A model generated the notes under the pieces. That model worked only from the letters and a program-made list of their open reading frames with translations. It did no database searches and was not told where the DNA came from. From contig NZ_LDRU01000039.1 of NCBI RefSeq assembly GCF_001476285.1, positions 1 to 52,268 of the forward strand: 52,268 bases of DNA, in the 5' to 3' direction. Both the position numbers and the translations under genes were made by a program. Source of the DNA: Microbacterium testaceum (GTDB taxonomy: Bacteria > Actinomycetota > Actinomycetes > Actinomycetales > Microbacteriaceae). Numbering within the stretch: position 1 is the stretch's first letter; every line of letters begins with the position of its first letter. This document shows, in pieces, positions 7,218-16,814 of this stretch.

Positions 7218-9092
7218 TCAGCCGAGGGCTCCGCAGGTTGCGACAACCGTGGGTGTGAGCGCGGCGTCTGCAGTGGGAGTGACGTAGGCCTCCGCCGAGG
7301 TCACCGTCGACGGAGCCGTGACCGACACCGTCACCGTGGTCGATTGGCCGGGGGTCAAGTCCGCGCCGAAGGTTATCACGCGGCGTCCCTGGTAGACGCC
7401 CTCGGCGAAGCCGGTACCCGCGCTGTTCTGCGCCGCATCAAGTTCGTACCCCTCTGGAAGGTAGATGTTGCCCACGACCTTGGCGATACCCGGCGGTGTG
7501 CCGTACATTCCCCCACCGGTGATGTACCAGGGCAGGGCGGTCGCCGCGTCCGTCGGCGCGTTGCTCGTCAGCGTGGCGGTTAGCGTCAACCGCTTGTCCG
7601 TGGCGGAGGACGGGCAGCCCACCCACGCCAGCGAAACGGTTGGGCGCACGTAATAGCTCATCTTCGACCCGGTCGCGTCATTCAAGAAAACACCGAAACG
7701 CGCTGTCCGATCATCCGTCACAGGAAGATGCCCAGCGATCGTCGTGCCATCGAGAACCTCCTGCTCGGTCGCGTCGGCACTCCACAGGAAGAAGCGGTGT
7801 TCGTCGCCGGCGCGTGCAAGGGCGGATATCAGAGACCCAGCTGAGCCCCGGCCGTCGATCAGACCTTGAAAGACGGCGCCAGCTGCGCCCGCGAAGACGA
7901 CGTCTTGCGTAGCGGGATCTTCGTATCGAAGGTACACACCGTTGAGGAGGAAGGGGACCGCATTGTCGGCGGTCAGAGTGTCACCCGTGGGGAGGGTCAC
8001 GGGACCGATGGCTCCCAGCAGATACGACAACACGACAGGGTCGACCGCCAGAACTCCGTCGACTTCGATTCCGGTCTTGCGCTTGTACGTCTCGCGTGCG
8101 AGCGGGCCGTCGACCGTGAAGTCGGGAATCTGCGTCAGGTTGTGAACGTATCGGGCAGGTTTCGTGTCGTAGATCGACGTGACGTCGGAGGGCAGATCAA
8201 CAGGAGTCGAGAGCGATTGCTGCGTTAGTTCGGTGGCAGACCTCGTGCCGACGAGGCTGATTGCGCCCTGGTCGGTGCGCAGCAGGATAGTGGTCCCCGT
8301 GATGCCGCCCAGCGATCTCCACTCGGCGTTGTTCTGCACGAGCAGGAGATACTCGCGCGGGCCATCCTGACCGAGCATCGTCGGCAGTAGGAGAGAGGCG
8401 CGAGACAGGCCGTCGACGGCACCGGCCACCTGGCCGAAGAGCTTGTCGGCCTGACCGACGGCCGAGCCGACGACGCCGATGAGGGGCGTGTGATCAATGC
8501 TGTCCACCGAGTCGGCGGCGGCGCGCGCGTGAACGGCGGCCTCGCGCGCGGGCTCGGCGATCTGCTGCAACGGACTCGTGTCGATCCGCCCCCCGGTGGG
8601 CACGAGGGCATCGGCTGAGACGCTTCGGGCGGCCGTCGTCAACGGGAGCAAACTCTGTCTCAGCAACTCGTCTGACGCTGCAGCGACTGTCCCGAAAGCG
8701 GCGAGCTGCGGCCCGATCCACGGAGCGTGCTCAGCGAGCTTCCAGACGGGATCAGAGGTCAGATCGTGCGCGGTCTGGGCGTCGGAAGCGAGCCGTGCCA
8801 GGGCCGGGGCCGCAGATGGGGGATCGGACGCGACAGCGGCGACGCTCTCGGCCGCGCCGTTCTGGATGCGGGAGAGATGTTGATACGCCACCGCTCCGCG
8901 CACGCCCACCCACACAGCACAGATGGTCGCGAGGGCGAGGGCCGTCAGCAATACCCACGCGAAAGCGCGTCCCGCTGCGCGAGCGGGGGGCGGCAGCGTC
9001 TCAGACGCCACCGGAGTCGTCCGTTCTGGGCTCACGATCCGTGCGGCGACAGCCCACATCGGCGGAGCGGACGCGAGAGCAACAAAGATCAC
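7218..9092 (-). CDS. DUF4012 domain membrane protein of the exopolysaccharide locus
   Basis: The 624-residue protein has one N-terminal membrane span (about residues 43-65) followed by a long extracytoplasmic region. DUF4012 features include the Y-L-L-L-V-Q-N-N-A-E-W-R-S-L-G-G segment near the middle, a D-G-V-L-A-V-D-P-V-V-L-S-Y-L-L core, and a D-V-V-F-A-G-A stretch. The family sits next to Wzz and tyrosine-kinase genes in many actinobacterial polysaccharide loci, but its biochemical role is unknown; an export or anchoring role is inferred. It follows the kinase gene by 22 bases, so they are co-transcribed. The GTG start at 9092 is uncertain; ATG at 9059 is an alternative. Confidence 0.82.
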   Translation of the reverse strand: MIFVALASAPPMWAVAARIVSPERTTPVASETLPPPARAAGRAFAWVLLTALALATICAVWVGVRGAVAYQHLSRIQNGAAESVAAVASDPPSAAPALARLASDAQTAHDLTSDPVWKLAEHAPWIGPQLAAFGTVAAASDELLRQSLLPLTTAARSVSADALVPTGGRIDTSPLQQIAEPAREAAVHARAAADSVDSIDHTPLIGVVGSAVGQADKLFGQVAGAVDGLSRASLLLPTMLGQDGPREYLLLVQNNAEWRSLGGITGTTILLRTDQGAISLVGTRSATELTQQSLSTPVDLPSDVTSIYDTKPARYVHNLTQIPDFTVDGPLARETYKRKTGIEVDGVLAVDPVVLSYLLGAIGPVTLPTGDTLTADNAVPFLLNGVYLRYEDPATQDVVFAGAAGAVFQGLIDGRGSAGSLISALARAGDEHRFFLWSADATEQEVLDGTTIAGHLPVTDDRTARFGVFLNDATGSKMSYYVRPTVSLAWVGCPSSATDKRLTLTATLTSNAPTDAATALPWYITGGGMYGTPPGIAKVVGNIYLPEGYELDAAQNSAGTGFAEGVYQGRRVITFGADLTPGQSTTVTVSVTAPSTVTSAEAYVTPTADAALTPTVVATCGALG

Positions 9093-9114
9093 TCACGGGG
9101 AACAGGGGTCTCCC

Positions 9115-10623
9115 TCAGCTTTCCCGGCTGGGGTCCCGCGACGCCCGGCGCAGATTGAGCCCGAGCTCATCGAAAGTCGCCGAATCAGTCGAGTTCGCGG
9201 AAGCCTTCGCCGGCCCGGGTGCCTGTCGAGTCTTTCGCTGGCTTCTGCCGTTCTTGGCGGGCTCGGTGTAGCTGTATCCGTATCCGTATCCGTACGAGGT
9301 GTAATACGAGTCGGGTCCGCGCGTCGGAACCATCGACATCACGAAGCCCGCGACTTTCGCGCCGACGGTGGTCAGAGCAGTGGTCGCAAGGGTGAGCTGG
9401 TGCCGCGTGGTCCGCCCCGCTGAGACGACCATCATCGCCCCGCTCGTCGCGCGAGCCAGGATGGCGGCATCGGTGACGGGAAGAAGGGGCGGCGCGTCGC
9501 AAAGAACGACATCGAACTCACGTTCGAGCATTTCCAGGAGCCCGCTCATCTGCCGCGATCCGAGCAATTCGCTGGGGTTCGGGGGGATCTTTCCGGCAGG
9601 TAGCACGTAGAGGCTTCGTCCACCCCAGGGGAGCATGACCTCGTTGATCTGAGCGCGCCCGATGAGGACGTCGGTGAGGCCGGCGCCCCCCTCGATGCTG
9701 AGATACTCGGCAACCTTCGGCTTACGAAGGTCGGTGTCGACCAGCGCGACTCGCTTGCCCGCATCAGCGAGAGCGATAGCGAGATTGATCGTCGTGGTCG
9801 ACTTCCCCTCGCCAGGTATCGAGCTTGTGATGACGAAACTCGCGCGGCCGCCCATATCGAGGAATTGCAGGTTCGTGCGGAGTACCCGGAACGATTCCGC
9901 GCGAGGGCTAAGCGGATCGGCGTGGACGATCAGGGGCCTGTCTTTTGCTTTGGCGTCGAATGCGATCGCGCCGATGCTGGGCGCCTTCGTGATCTGCTCC
10001 GCATCGCGCGGCGTGCGGACCCGATTGTCCAGGCGGGTTCGCAGTACGGCCGCGCCGATTCCGAGTGCCAGGCCGCCGATCAGGCCGAGCGCCAGGTTGA
10101 AGGGGATGTTGGGACTCGAGGGCGTGACGGCGGGCTGCGCGTCGCGCACCTTGGTGAGACGAACTGGGCTGGAGCCGTCCGTCGCCGCGGGTTCCAGCTC
10201 GGGCACGGTCGTCGCCAAGCTCGCTGCCACGGCGTTGGCGATGGATGCCGCCCGGGCGGGGTCAGGATCGGAGACCGAGATTGTCAAGAGCGTTGAGTTA
10301 AGCGCGGCCGCGGCTTTGACTCGACTTGCGAGCGACTCCGCATCGACCGCAAGCCCCAGCTCGCTGATCACCGGCTCGAGAACTGCCGGGGTCGTGACCA
10401 GGCCGACATAGGTATTGATACGCGCTTGCGTGAAACTCGACCCCTGCTGCAGCTCGGCGGCGGTGCTCCCCGCCTGGGTGGACACGAAGACTGTGCTTGT
10501 CGACTCGTACACCGGCGTCCGCGTAAGCGTGTATCCGGTCGATGCGCCCAATCCAATAAAGGTGAGAACGACGATGACTAGCCAGTTCTTTCGAAGAGTT
10601 CGAATGATTTCGCTGAGCTCCAT
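9115..10623 (-). CDS. Polysaccharide co-polymerase fused to bacterial tyrosine kinase (Wzz-BY-kinase)
   Basis: The 502-residue protein joins a Wzz-type chain-length domain (membrane spans about 14-32 and 174-194, extracellular helical part between) to a cytoplasmic BY-kinase. The kinase has Walker A in S-I-P-G-E-G-K-S-T-T (about 268-277), Walker A' A-L-V-D-T-D-L-R (293-300) and Walker B V-V-L-C-D-A-P (372-378). The C-terminal region holds seven Tyr between 440 and 452 in a Y-G-Y-G-Y-G pattern, the autophosphorylation cluster. Such fusions control export and chain length in Wzy-dependent synthesis. ATG at 10623 follows GAGAGGGA. No partner phosphatase gene is in the window. Confidence 0.9.
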   Translation of the reverse strand: MELSEIIRTLRKNWLVIVVLTFIGLGASTGYTLTRTPVYESTSTVFVSTQAGSTAAELQQGSSFTQARINTYVGLVTTPAVLEPVISELGLAVDAESLASRVKAAAALNSTLLTISVSDPDPARAASIANAVAASLATTVPELEPAATDGSSPVRLTKVRDAQPAVTPSSPNIPFNLALGLIGGLALGIGAAVLRTRLDNRVRTPRDAEQITKAPSIGAIAFDAKAKDRPLIVHADPLSPRAESFRVLRTNLQFLDMGGRASFVITSSIPGEGKSTTTINLAIALADAGKRVALVDTDLRKPKVAEYLSIEGGAGLTDVLIGRAQINEVMLPWGGRSLYVLPAGKIPPNPSELLGSRQMSGLLEMLEREFDVVLCDAPPLLPVTDAAILARATSGAMMVVSAGRTTRHQLTLATTALTTVGAKVAGFVMSMVPTRGPDSYYTSYGYGYGYSYTEPAKNGRSQRKTRQAPGPAKASANSTDSATFDELGLNLRRASRDPSRES

Positions 10624-10781
10624 GGTCCCTCTCGAATACGCGCCGACGATCTGCGGGGCCAAGGTCGCACGATCTCCCTCAGTGTGCCACATTGAATGTT
10701 TCCGGCAGACTCACTGGTGATTCGGGCCAGTGTCCTTCCAAGGCATCGGCGCTGTCGTTGCTCCGGAGATAAGTTTGCCCC

Positions 10782-11585
10782 GTGCCAACGCCCCGTTTCT
10801 CCCCCTCGTTCGCGGAAGATCCTCTTTCTCCCGGGAAGGAGCAAACAACGCCCTTCGGCGCCCCCCGCAGCCCACGTCGGCGCAGGCGAATAGATTGGCG
10901 TCTGGGAGGGCGGGCCGTCGCGCGGTGGGACGCCTCGCTCCTGGCCGTCGTTGCCGCGAGCGTTGGAGTGGGGCTCATCGGAGCCGCGGTCGTGGGCAGG
11001 ATCGGAGCGCCGTGGGCTTCACTGGCTTCCACTGTGACGCTCTGGTTGGGATTCACCGTCGCGATCCTGTTCGCCATCGTGCGCGCCAGACCCGCCGGTT
11101 TGCTGCGCTTCGACCCCGTTGATCTTCTTTGGGGTCTGTGCATCGGACTTGGGCTCCGGGGGTTGCAAGGCTGGTGGAGTGGCAGCGCATCTGTGTCATT
11201 CCCCACGGCGGGCGCTCTCGACGGCAATCTGCCCGGCGACTGGTGGCTGACAGTGGCTCTTCCTGCGGGACTCCTCGGCCCGGTTATCGAGGAGTTCCTC
11301 CTTCGGGCGGTAGTGCTCGTTGCGCTCTACCAACTACTTCGGCCAGCGGTGGGAGCCCTTGCAGCCGGGTTGACAGGGCTTCTCGTCTCGGCTGGCGCCT
11401 TCGTGCTTCTCCACGTTGCTTTCGGTGCTATGTCGCTCATCGATGGGGTGCTGTTGTTCACGGTCGGGGCGGTTTGCTCACTTACCGTCTTGCTAACGGG
11501 GCGCATCTGGGGCGCTGTCTTGATCCATGTCGTTTACAACGTGTCCTTCCTCGCCCTTGTGATCGTCGGCACGGCGCTCAAATGA
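10782..11585 (+). CDS. CPBP-family intramembrane metalloprotease (Abi/CAAX-like)
   Basis: The 267-residue membrane protein has about seven hydrophobic spans after a basic N-terminal tail (R-R-R-R-R at 32-36). The CPBP motifs are intact: E170-E171-x3-R175, His211 in the next core helix, and H249-x3-N253. These place the glutamates and histidines of the intramembrane glutamic/metalloprotease site. In bacteria such enzymes process peptides or confer self-immunity; in polysaccharide loci their substrate is unknown. It is divergent from the kinase gene across 158 bases. The GTG start is tentative because GGAG lies about 13 bases upstream. Confidence 0.82.
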   Translation: MPTPRFSPSFAEDPLSPGKEQTTPFGAPRSPRRRRRIDWRLGGRAVARWDASLLAVVAASVGVGLIGAAVVGRIGAPWASLASTVTLWLGFTVAILFAIVRARPAGLLRFDPVDLLWGLCIGLGLRGLQGWWSGSASVSFPTAGALDGNLPGDWWLTVALPAGLLGPVIEEFLLRAVVLVALYQLLRPAVGALAAGLTGLLVSAGAFVLLHVAFGAMSLIDGVLLFTVGAVCSLTVLLTGRIWGAVLIHVVYNVSFLALVIVGTALK

Positions 11586-11767
11586 AGGCACAGAGCGGTC
11601 GGAGGGTAGGTCACAGGAGAGTGGTCGACGCAAATTCCCGGAAACGTTCTGCTGTTACTGTTCAGCCGAGCGAGGCGCGAACTGACGAATGTGCTCAGAT
11701 GTGAGGCGTCGAGCCTCGGGCCAATTGAACCTCATGCTGCTCGAAACCAATCAGGAAGGCTCGGTCG

Positions 11768-12892
11768 TTGTCGCGAACTCAGACCCAGGTCATCGTTTCG
11801 CAGGGTTATCAGGGCCATCGCCTCATGTACGTTCGGTTGCTCGCTGATGCCGCGATAGCTCGGGGCCGTCGACCTCTCCTGGCTTTGGACCACGCTGCGC
11901 CGGAGTCCGCTGAGTTTGCCACCCACCTCGGAGGACTCGATCGCAGCGCACGGGTCGTTACTTTCGATGGTCACCGACCGAACGATCTCCGGCGGACGCT
12001 GCAGAACCAGAAGTGCGATCTGCCCGTCGTGTTCGCTGAGGGCGACGCCTGGCTTCGGCCCTTGCTCACTTCGAGGCTCCTCCCTGGTAAGGCGACCGTT
12101 CTTGTTATGCGTCCAGAAAGCCAGTCCTCCGGTTTGCTCATGCGTGCAGCCCAGAACGCCGCAAAGCGCATACTGCGACAGGCTGTCCGCGTGCTGCGCG
12201 GGCATGAGGTCTTCACTCTGACGGGCGCGATGAGGAGCAGTCTCGGTCGGTACGAGGTTCCCGACCCGGGAACGATGTCCGCCAGCCCTTCGGATGGCGC
12301 TCGGGCGCGTGACGCTTGGAATCGTGCCTTTCCGGCTGCGCCGGCATTCTGGATCGGTGTGATCGGCGGAATAGGTCCTCGCAAGAATCTCGATGTGGTG
12401 GCTGAGGCCGTTTCCGCTCTGACAGGGAACATCGGCCTCGTCATCGCAGGTCAGGCCGAGGTCGACGAATCGATCATCGAACGATGGCTGACCCCAGCAA
12501 CTGAGCACGGTGTGCCCATCATGCGGTTGGCCGGGACCCTCGGCGAGCATGACTTCGATTCGATCATCCAAGGTTTGGATTGCGTTGTCGTCGCCCATTC
12601 GAATGAGGGCCCCAGCGGCATTCTGGCGAAGGCCGTGATGGCACACACCGCGGTTGTCGCGGCTGGCGCGCAGTCGTTGAAACGCGACGCAGAGTTCTCC
12701 GGCGGAAGAGTTCTTTGGTCCGAGCTCACCCCTGAAGGCATCGCGTCGTCCTTGACATCGGTGCTGCACTCTGCGCCCCCGGAGGCCGGGCCGACTCTGG
12801 ACAGCCAGCAGATCTTCGCTGATCGCCTGCTGTCCGGAGCCAGAAGGAGATTTTCCTGGAGCGAGAAGACTGTCGGGTTGAGTGGATTGTGA
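11768..12892 (+). CDS. Glycosyltransferase, GT4-like (GT-B fold)
   Basis: The 374-residue protein has a Rossmann-like N-terminal half (S-Q-G-Y-Q-G-H-R-L-M-Y near residue 11) and a C-terminal half with the typical donor-binding layout: F-W-I-G-V-I-G-G-I-G-P-R-K-N-L-D near 190-205 and N-E-G-P-S-G-I-L-A-K near 270. The second Glu of the usual E-x7-E motif is Lys here, so catalysis or donor choice may differ. The start is a TTG at 11768 with AGGAAGG about 8 bases upstream. It opens the lower-GC centre of the polysaccharide locus. The sugar and acceptor are unknown. Confidence 0.72.
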   Translation: MSRTQTQVIVSQGYQGHRLMYVRLLADAAIARGRRPLLALDHAAPESAEFATHLGGLDRSARVVTFDGHRPNDLRRTLQNQKCDLPVVFAEGDAWLRPLLTSRLLPGKATVLVMRPESQSSGLLMRAAQNAAKRILRQAVRVLRGHEVFTLTGAMRSSLGRYEVPDPGTMSASPSDGARARDAWNRAFPAAPAFWIGVIGGIGPRKNLDVVAEAVSALTGNIGLVIAGQAEVDESIIERWLTPATEHGVPIMRLAGTLGEHDFDSIIQGLDCVVVAHSNEGPSGILAKAVMAHTAVVAAGAQSLKRDAEFSGGRVLWSELTPEGIASSLTSVLHSAPPEAGPTLDSQQIFADRLLSGARRRFSWSEKTVGLSGL

Positions 12893-12953
12893 AATCTGCT
12901 GTTGTTGCGCTATTTACTTTGCACTTTCACGCACTCATAAAGGATGACCTCGA

Positions 12954-14156
12954 GTGAGTAGATTGCCCGGGGCTTCGTCGCAGGCGATGTTTCTCGTACT
13001 TGCTACAGGATCATCGCAAGCTCTGGTTGCGTTCTCGTACATCCTGGCTGCGCGAGGTAGCGATCCGACACAGTTTGGCGCGGTAGCCTCCGCTGTTGCC
13101 GTGGGCATGGCGCTCATCGGAATCGTTGACTTCGGTGCCAACTCGCTTTGGGTACGATCCATAGCTTCGGGCGAGCTCAGCCTGGAAGAGATTTCCCGGC
13201 GAAGCCTCTGGAAGATGGTCCTGGCGGGTGTGATTGCGGTGATCGCTTCTTTGGTTGTCACCGTTCTCAACCTGCCCCCCGATTACGTCTGTATCGGCTT
13301 CATCTTCTTCTTGACCACTCTTGCGCAGCTCACCCAGGTTCCGCTCAGAGCGGCTGCGCGGAGCGACCGTGTCGCGACGGCCGTCGTTGTCAGCCGGCTG
13401 GTCGGATTCCTGGGGCTCCTCATCCTTACGTTCTCGGGTATGCCGAGTACCACGGCGCTTTGGGTCTCGCTGAGCGTCAATGCAATCGTCGAGGCATCGA
13501 TGTATGTCGTTCTGACGCCTCGAGAATTTCGTTACAGATTCCAAACTTTTCGCGTCGTGAACCCATGGAAGGGGTCGATGCATTTCGGGGTCTATTCGAT
13601 CGCAACGAGTTTGCAGTCGCTAGACGTACCCATCCTCTCCGCGGCCGCGGGACCAGTGGCTGCGGGCGCGTACGCGGCCGTGAACAGGTGGACTCAGCCG
13701 CTCGGCATCGCCGTGGGAGGGTTCACTTCGGCATCGGCACCGTTCGTCGCCCGTGCCACGTCATTTGCCGAAGCATGGTCCTCCATTAGAAGGGCGACGT
13801 GGATGCTCGGCGTGGCTTTGGCGAGCTGCGTGGTCGCTTTCTTCTTGGCGCAGCTACTAGTCCCTTTCCTGCTCGGATCGCAGTACCAGGATGCCGTGGG
13901 GGTCTTTCAAGTGATGGCGATCGGAACAATTCCGGCACTGCTCAATCAGCCACTCGCCGTATTCAGCCAGATGCGGGGTGGCGACAAGGGCGTCGGAGTG
14001 GTGACCGCCTTGGGCATTGCATTTCGCCTCTTGGCAACGTTCGGTCTGGGTGCCGCGCTAGGGGCGATCGGTGGCGCGCTCGCTTTCGCATTGTCTCAGG
14101 TAATTCTGCTCATCGGGTTCAGTGTCATCCTGGTCCGTCTAGTGCGATTGGAGTGA
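12954..14156 (+). CDS. Wzx-type polysaccharide repeat-unit flippase (MOP superfamily)
   Basis: A 400-residue integral membrane protein with about 12 hydrophobic helices and the MOP-family arrangement; the first helix pair contains L-A-A-R-G-S-D-P-T-Q-F-G and later G-A-Y-A-A-V-N-R-W-T-Q. It should turn the lipid-linked repeat unit to the outer face of the membrane before Wzy polymerisation. Next to glycosyltransferases and a Wzy candidate, the call as flippase is secure as a class; the sugar specificity is not. GTG at 12954 follows AAGGA. Its stop region provides the ribosome site of the next gene. Confidence 0.83.
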   Translation: MSRLPGASSQAMFLVLATGSSQALVAFSYILAARGSDPTQFGAVASAVAVGMALIGIVDFGANSLWVRSIASGELSLEEISRRSLWKMVLAGVIAVIASLVVTVLNLPPDYVCIGFIFFLTTLAQLTQVPLRAAARSDRVATAVVVSRLVGFLGLLILTFSGMPSTTALWVSLSVNAIVEASMYVVLTPREFRYRFQTFRVVNPWKGSMHFGVYSIATSLQSLDVPILSAAAGPVAAGAYAAVNRWTQPLGIAVGGFTSASAPFVARATSFAEAWSSIRRATWMLGVALASCVVAFFLAQLLVPFLLGSQYQDAVGVFQVMAIGTIPALLNQPLAVFSQMRGGDKGVGVVTALGIAFRLLATFGLGAALGAIGGALAFALSQVILLIGFSVILVRLVRLE

Positions 14157-14161
14157 ACAAG

Positions 14162-15157
14162 ATGCGAGTACTACAGGTGCTCCTGAGCCCTCGGATCGGA
14201 GGGGCGGAATCCGCTGTCGCCTCGCTTGCGGAGGTGTGGGAAGGGCGGGGCATAGCATGCCACGTCGCATATCTCGACCAAGACAAACCCGGCGGGGCAT
14301 TCGCTCGTGCGTCCGGCCTTCGCGCGGCTATACGCGAACTTCAGCCGGATGTCATTATTTCCCACTCGGCTCTTCCTAACGCGTACTCGAGGCTGGTGGC
14401 TGGGGCCATTCCGGTCATTTGCGTCCTCCACAGCGCTGCACGCGACTTCGACGATCCCAAGCTGAAGTTTGCGGAGCGCCTCCTCCAGCGTCGGACGCGC
14501 TCCGTCGTTGCAGTCAGCTCTGCCCAACGGGAGGAGTACGCCGCGCTCTTTCCTATGCAACGGGTGGTCGTGATCCCTAACGGGGTCTCCTCTCGATTCA
14601 CACCGGCCACTGAATTTGATGCCCGCGGGCCCATAGTCACGATCGGCAGGGTCGTCGCTCAGAAGGACCCCGCGTTGTGGTCGTTGGCAACGAGAACCCT
14701 CTGCGAAGAGAACGAAGACGTTCTCTTTGAGTGGTTTGGGCCGCTATCTCAGGGGTCCCTCCCTGACGCGGACGAACGATGGCACCTGGATGCCGGATCT
14801 CGTGCCCGCTTTCGCGGGCCCATCGACGACGTCGAGAGGGTCTTGCGGGGGGCCTCAGTGTTCTTCCACCCTGCGAGGAGAGAGGCGCACAGCGTGGCAC
14901 TTCTCGAGGCAGCCTCGACAGCGCTCCCAATTGTCTGCAGCGACGAGGTAGCACGGACGCTGCCAGGGTGGCTGCCTCTCTCCGTTTTCGCGAGTGGAGA
15001 TGCGTCGGATGCGACGCGGGCCGTACGCGAAGTCCTGCGGGATCTTGCGTCTTGGCGTCGTCAGGCGGTGCTCGCTGCGAGTCGTGTGACTTCCGAGTTC
15101 GGCATCGAGAGTGCCGCGAGCTCATATCTCGCGGAAGTTGATTTCGTACAGCGGTGA
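14162..15157 (+). CDS. Glycosyltransferase, GT4 family
   Basis: The 331-residue protein begins M-R-V-L-Q-V-L-L-S-P-R-I-G-G-A-E, the typical first strand and glycine loop of GT4 enzymes. It carries V-I-P-N-G-V near residue 140, G-R-V-V-A-Q-K-D-P near 160-170, and the R-E-A-H-S-V-A-L-L-E-A E-x7-E motif near 240, so donor binding looks intact. ATG at 14162 is preferred because GGAG sits 8 bases upstream; a GTG at 14153 overlaps the flippase stop. It belongs to the wzx-wzy block and should add one sugar of the repeat unit. Confidence 0.82.
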   Translation: MRVLQVLLSPRIGGAESAVASLAEVWEGRGIACHVAYLDQDKPGGAFARASGLRAAIRELQPDVIISHSALPNAYSRLVAGAIPVICVLHSAARDFDDPKLKFAERLLQRRTRSVVAVSSAQREEYAALFPMQRVVVIPNGVSSRFTPATEFDARGPIVTIGRVVAQKDPALWSLATRTLCEENEDVLFEWFGPLSQGSLPDADERWHLDAGSRARFRGPIDDVERVLRGASVFFHPARREAHSVALLEAASTALPIVCSDEVARTLPGWLPLSVFASGDASDATRAVREVLRDLASWRRQAVLAASRVTSEFGIESAASSYLAEVDFVQR

Positions 15158-15298
15158 GCATTCGCGCCGTGACCGACCAAGAAGATGTGGCGGCCCTGAA
15201 AGTCACTTCCCGGACCTGGGTAACTAGGCGGCGACATGGGTGAAATGGAAGGTTCGCCCCGTCCGTCCGCCATCAAGACTCCCCGTTAGGATCAGGCT

Positions 15299-16687
15299 GT
15301 GCCCTCAATGCCGTCGCGACAGTGGTCTGTCGATCTTGCGACTTCCATTGTCGTCGCGTCCGCAGCGGTCTGGTTGGTCCTATGTGCGTTTGTTATCTCT
15401 CGTGACGCCGCTGTCGGAGCGGGTCTCGTGATTGCTCCGCTTCTCGCCTGGCTCCTGCTGGAGCACTCGTCTGCCCGGGTGCTGGCCGTGTCATTGGGGG
15501 GAATGGTAGTCCTCGGATCGTCATCCGACCTCGGGCCGAACAAGGTCATTTACGCAGGAATTGTCCTGCTCTGTGCTGCAATCTCTGGTTATCGGTTGAT
15601 TGTGGACCCGCCCGCATACCTCAGGGTTTTCCGGCCGGTTCTATGGTGGGGGCTCGCCGTCGTCGCGGTCCTCGTTCTGAGCTACTTCGCCTCGCCCGTT
15701 GGAAGCGATGTCGGAACGTTCGGTCGGCAATCCATCTTCTACCTGCTGATTCTGCTCGGGCCTGTTATCGGTTTGGACTCGGGGAGAGATCTCCGGCCGG
15801 GCGTCGTGTACGGGATGATCGGTTTCATCGGGGTGATCGCTGCGGCGGGGTTTGCCGCAGACTGGCTAGACAGGCGTGGCGTCACAGCCTTACCGTTCGG
15901 GCGATTTGTCCTCTCTAGCCTGGTGCTTCCAGCCCTCGCGTTTGGCCTTGCGCTCGTAATGTTTTTTCATGCGAGGGCGCTGTACGCGCGAATACTTTGG
16001 ATCCTGCCCATCATCTGTATCCCGATCGCGATGCTGGTCACAGGTACCCGTACCAACCTAATCATCTTCGTTGCCATTCTGGCGGTGCTTGGCTCCGCCC
16101 GGAGAGCGCGGGTACCAATCGGCAGCATGACAGTCGTGCTCCTCGTCGCGGGCGCGGTCGGCGTGACGCTGTTTCCGGTGGTCGCGTCCTTCGCCGTCGC
16201 TGACCCGGCCTTCCTCACGCAACGTGTTCAAGCCGCGGTGTCTGCCCTTTCAGGTGGCGGCGACCAGTCTCTGACCTTCAGGCAGCAGCAGACCGAGACG
16301 GCGCTGCTGATGCTCGATCAGAGTCCTCTACTTGGGTACGGGCTCGGATACACCATTCCGTTCACGGTAGATTCTCCTCTCCTCACGGTTCTCAGGCTCG
16401 GGTGGGTGGGCGCGGCTGTTGTAGTTGCATTTATCGCATCACTGTCAGCCGCGTTTCTGCGCGGCACGCGATTGTATGGACCGAACCCGGCGACGACTGC
16501 CTGGTGGGGCTTCCTTCTGGTATGCATAGTTAATCTGCTCTTCGGAACGCCGCTTGAGGACCGGGGCTTTGGTTATGCAGTGATGCTTGTGACCATGGGA
16601 ATAGCTGCGGGCTTCCAGGGGTACCGATCATCTGCCTCCGAATTTGCGGTGGGTGCTGATCTCTCGCGCTCAACGCCGAGCGGATAA
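15299..16687 (+). CDS. Wzy-type O-antigen/exopolysaccharide polymerase
   Basis: A 462-residue protein with about 11 membrane helices and a large extracytoplasmic loop near residues 305-365, containing S-L-T-F-R-Q-Q-Q-T-E-T-A and P-L-L-G-Y-G-L-G-Y, a pattern of the Wzy_C/O-antigen ligase superfamily. Arg in the T-G-T-R-T-N segment near 255 is also typical. It should join flipped repeat units into polymer, with chain length set by the Wzz-kinase protein. A WaaL-type ligase is the main alternative, but lipopolysaccharide is absent in actinobacteria. GTG at 15299 has a weak TAGGA upstream. Confidence 0.82.
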   Translation: MPSMPSRQWSVDLATSIVVASAAVWLVLCAFVISRDAAVGAGLVIAPLLAWLLLEHSSARVLAVSLGGMVVLGSSSDLGPNKVIYAGIVLLCAAISGYRLIVDPPAYLRVFRPVLWWGLAVVAVLVLSYFASPVGSDVGTFGRQSIFYLLILLGPVIGLDSGRDLRPGVVYGMIGFIGVIAAAGFAADWLDRRGVTALPFGRFVLSSLVLPALAFGLALVMFFHARALYARILWILPIICIPIAMLVTGTRTNLIIFVAILAVLGSARRARVPIGSMTVVLLVAGAVGVTLFPVVASFAVADPAFLTQRVQAAVSALSGGGDQSLTFRQQQTETALLMLDQSPLLGYGLGYTIPFTVDSPLLTVLRLGWVGAAVVVAFIASLSAAFLRGTRLYGPNPATTAWWGFLLVCIVNLLFGTPLEDRGFGYAVMLVTMGIAAGFQGYRSSASEFAVGADLSRSTPSG

Positions 16688-16814
16688 GCTTTGCGTCATG
16701 ATTCTGTCGAATGATCGTCTTGTTGTCTTGGCGGAGGCCCGCGGCGCGAGATGACTTTTTCTAAGGTCGAATGCAAGTCTCATATCAGCGATTTCCTTCC
16801 GAGAGAAGGTGCCA

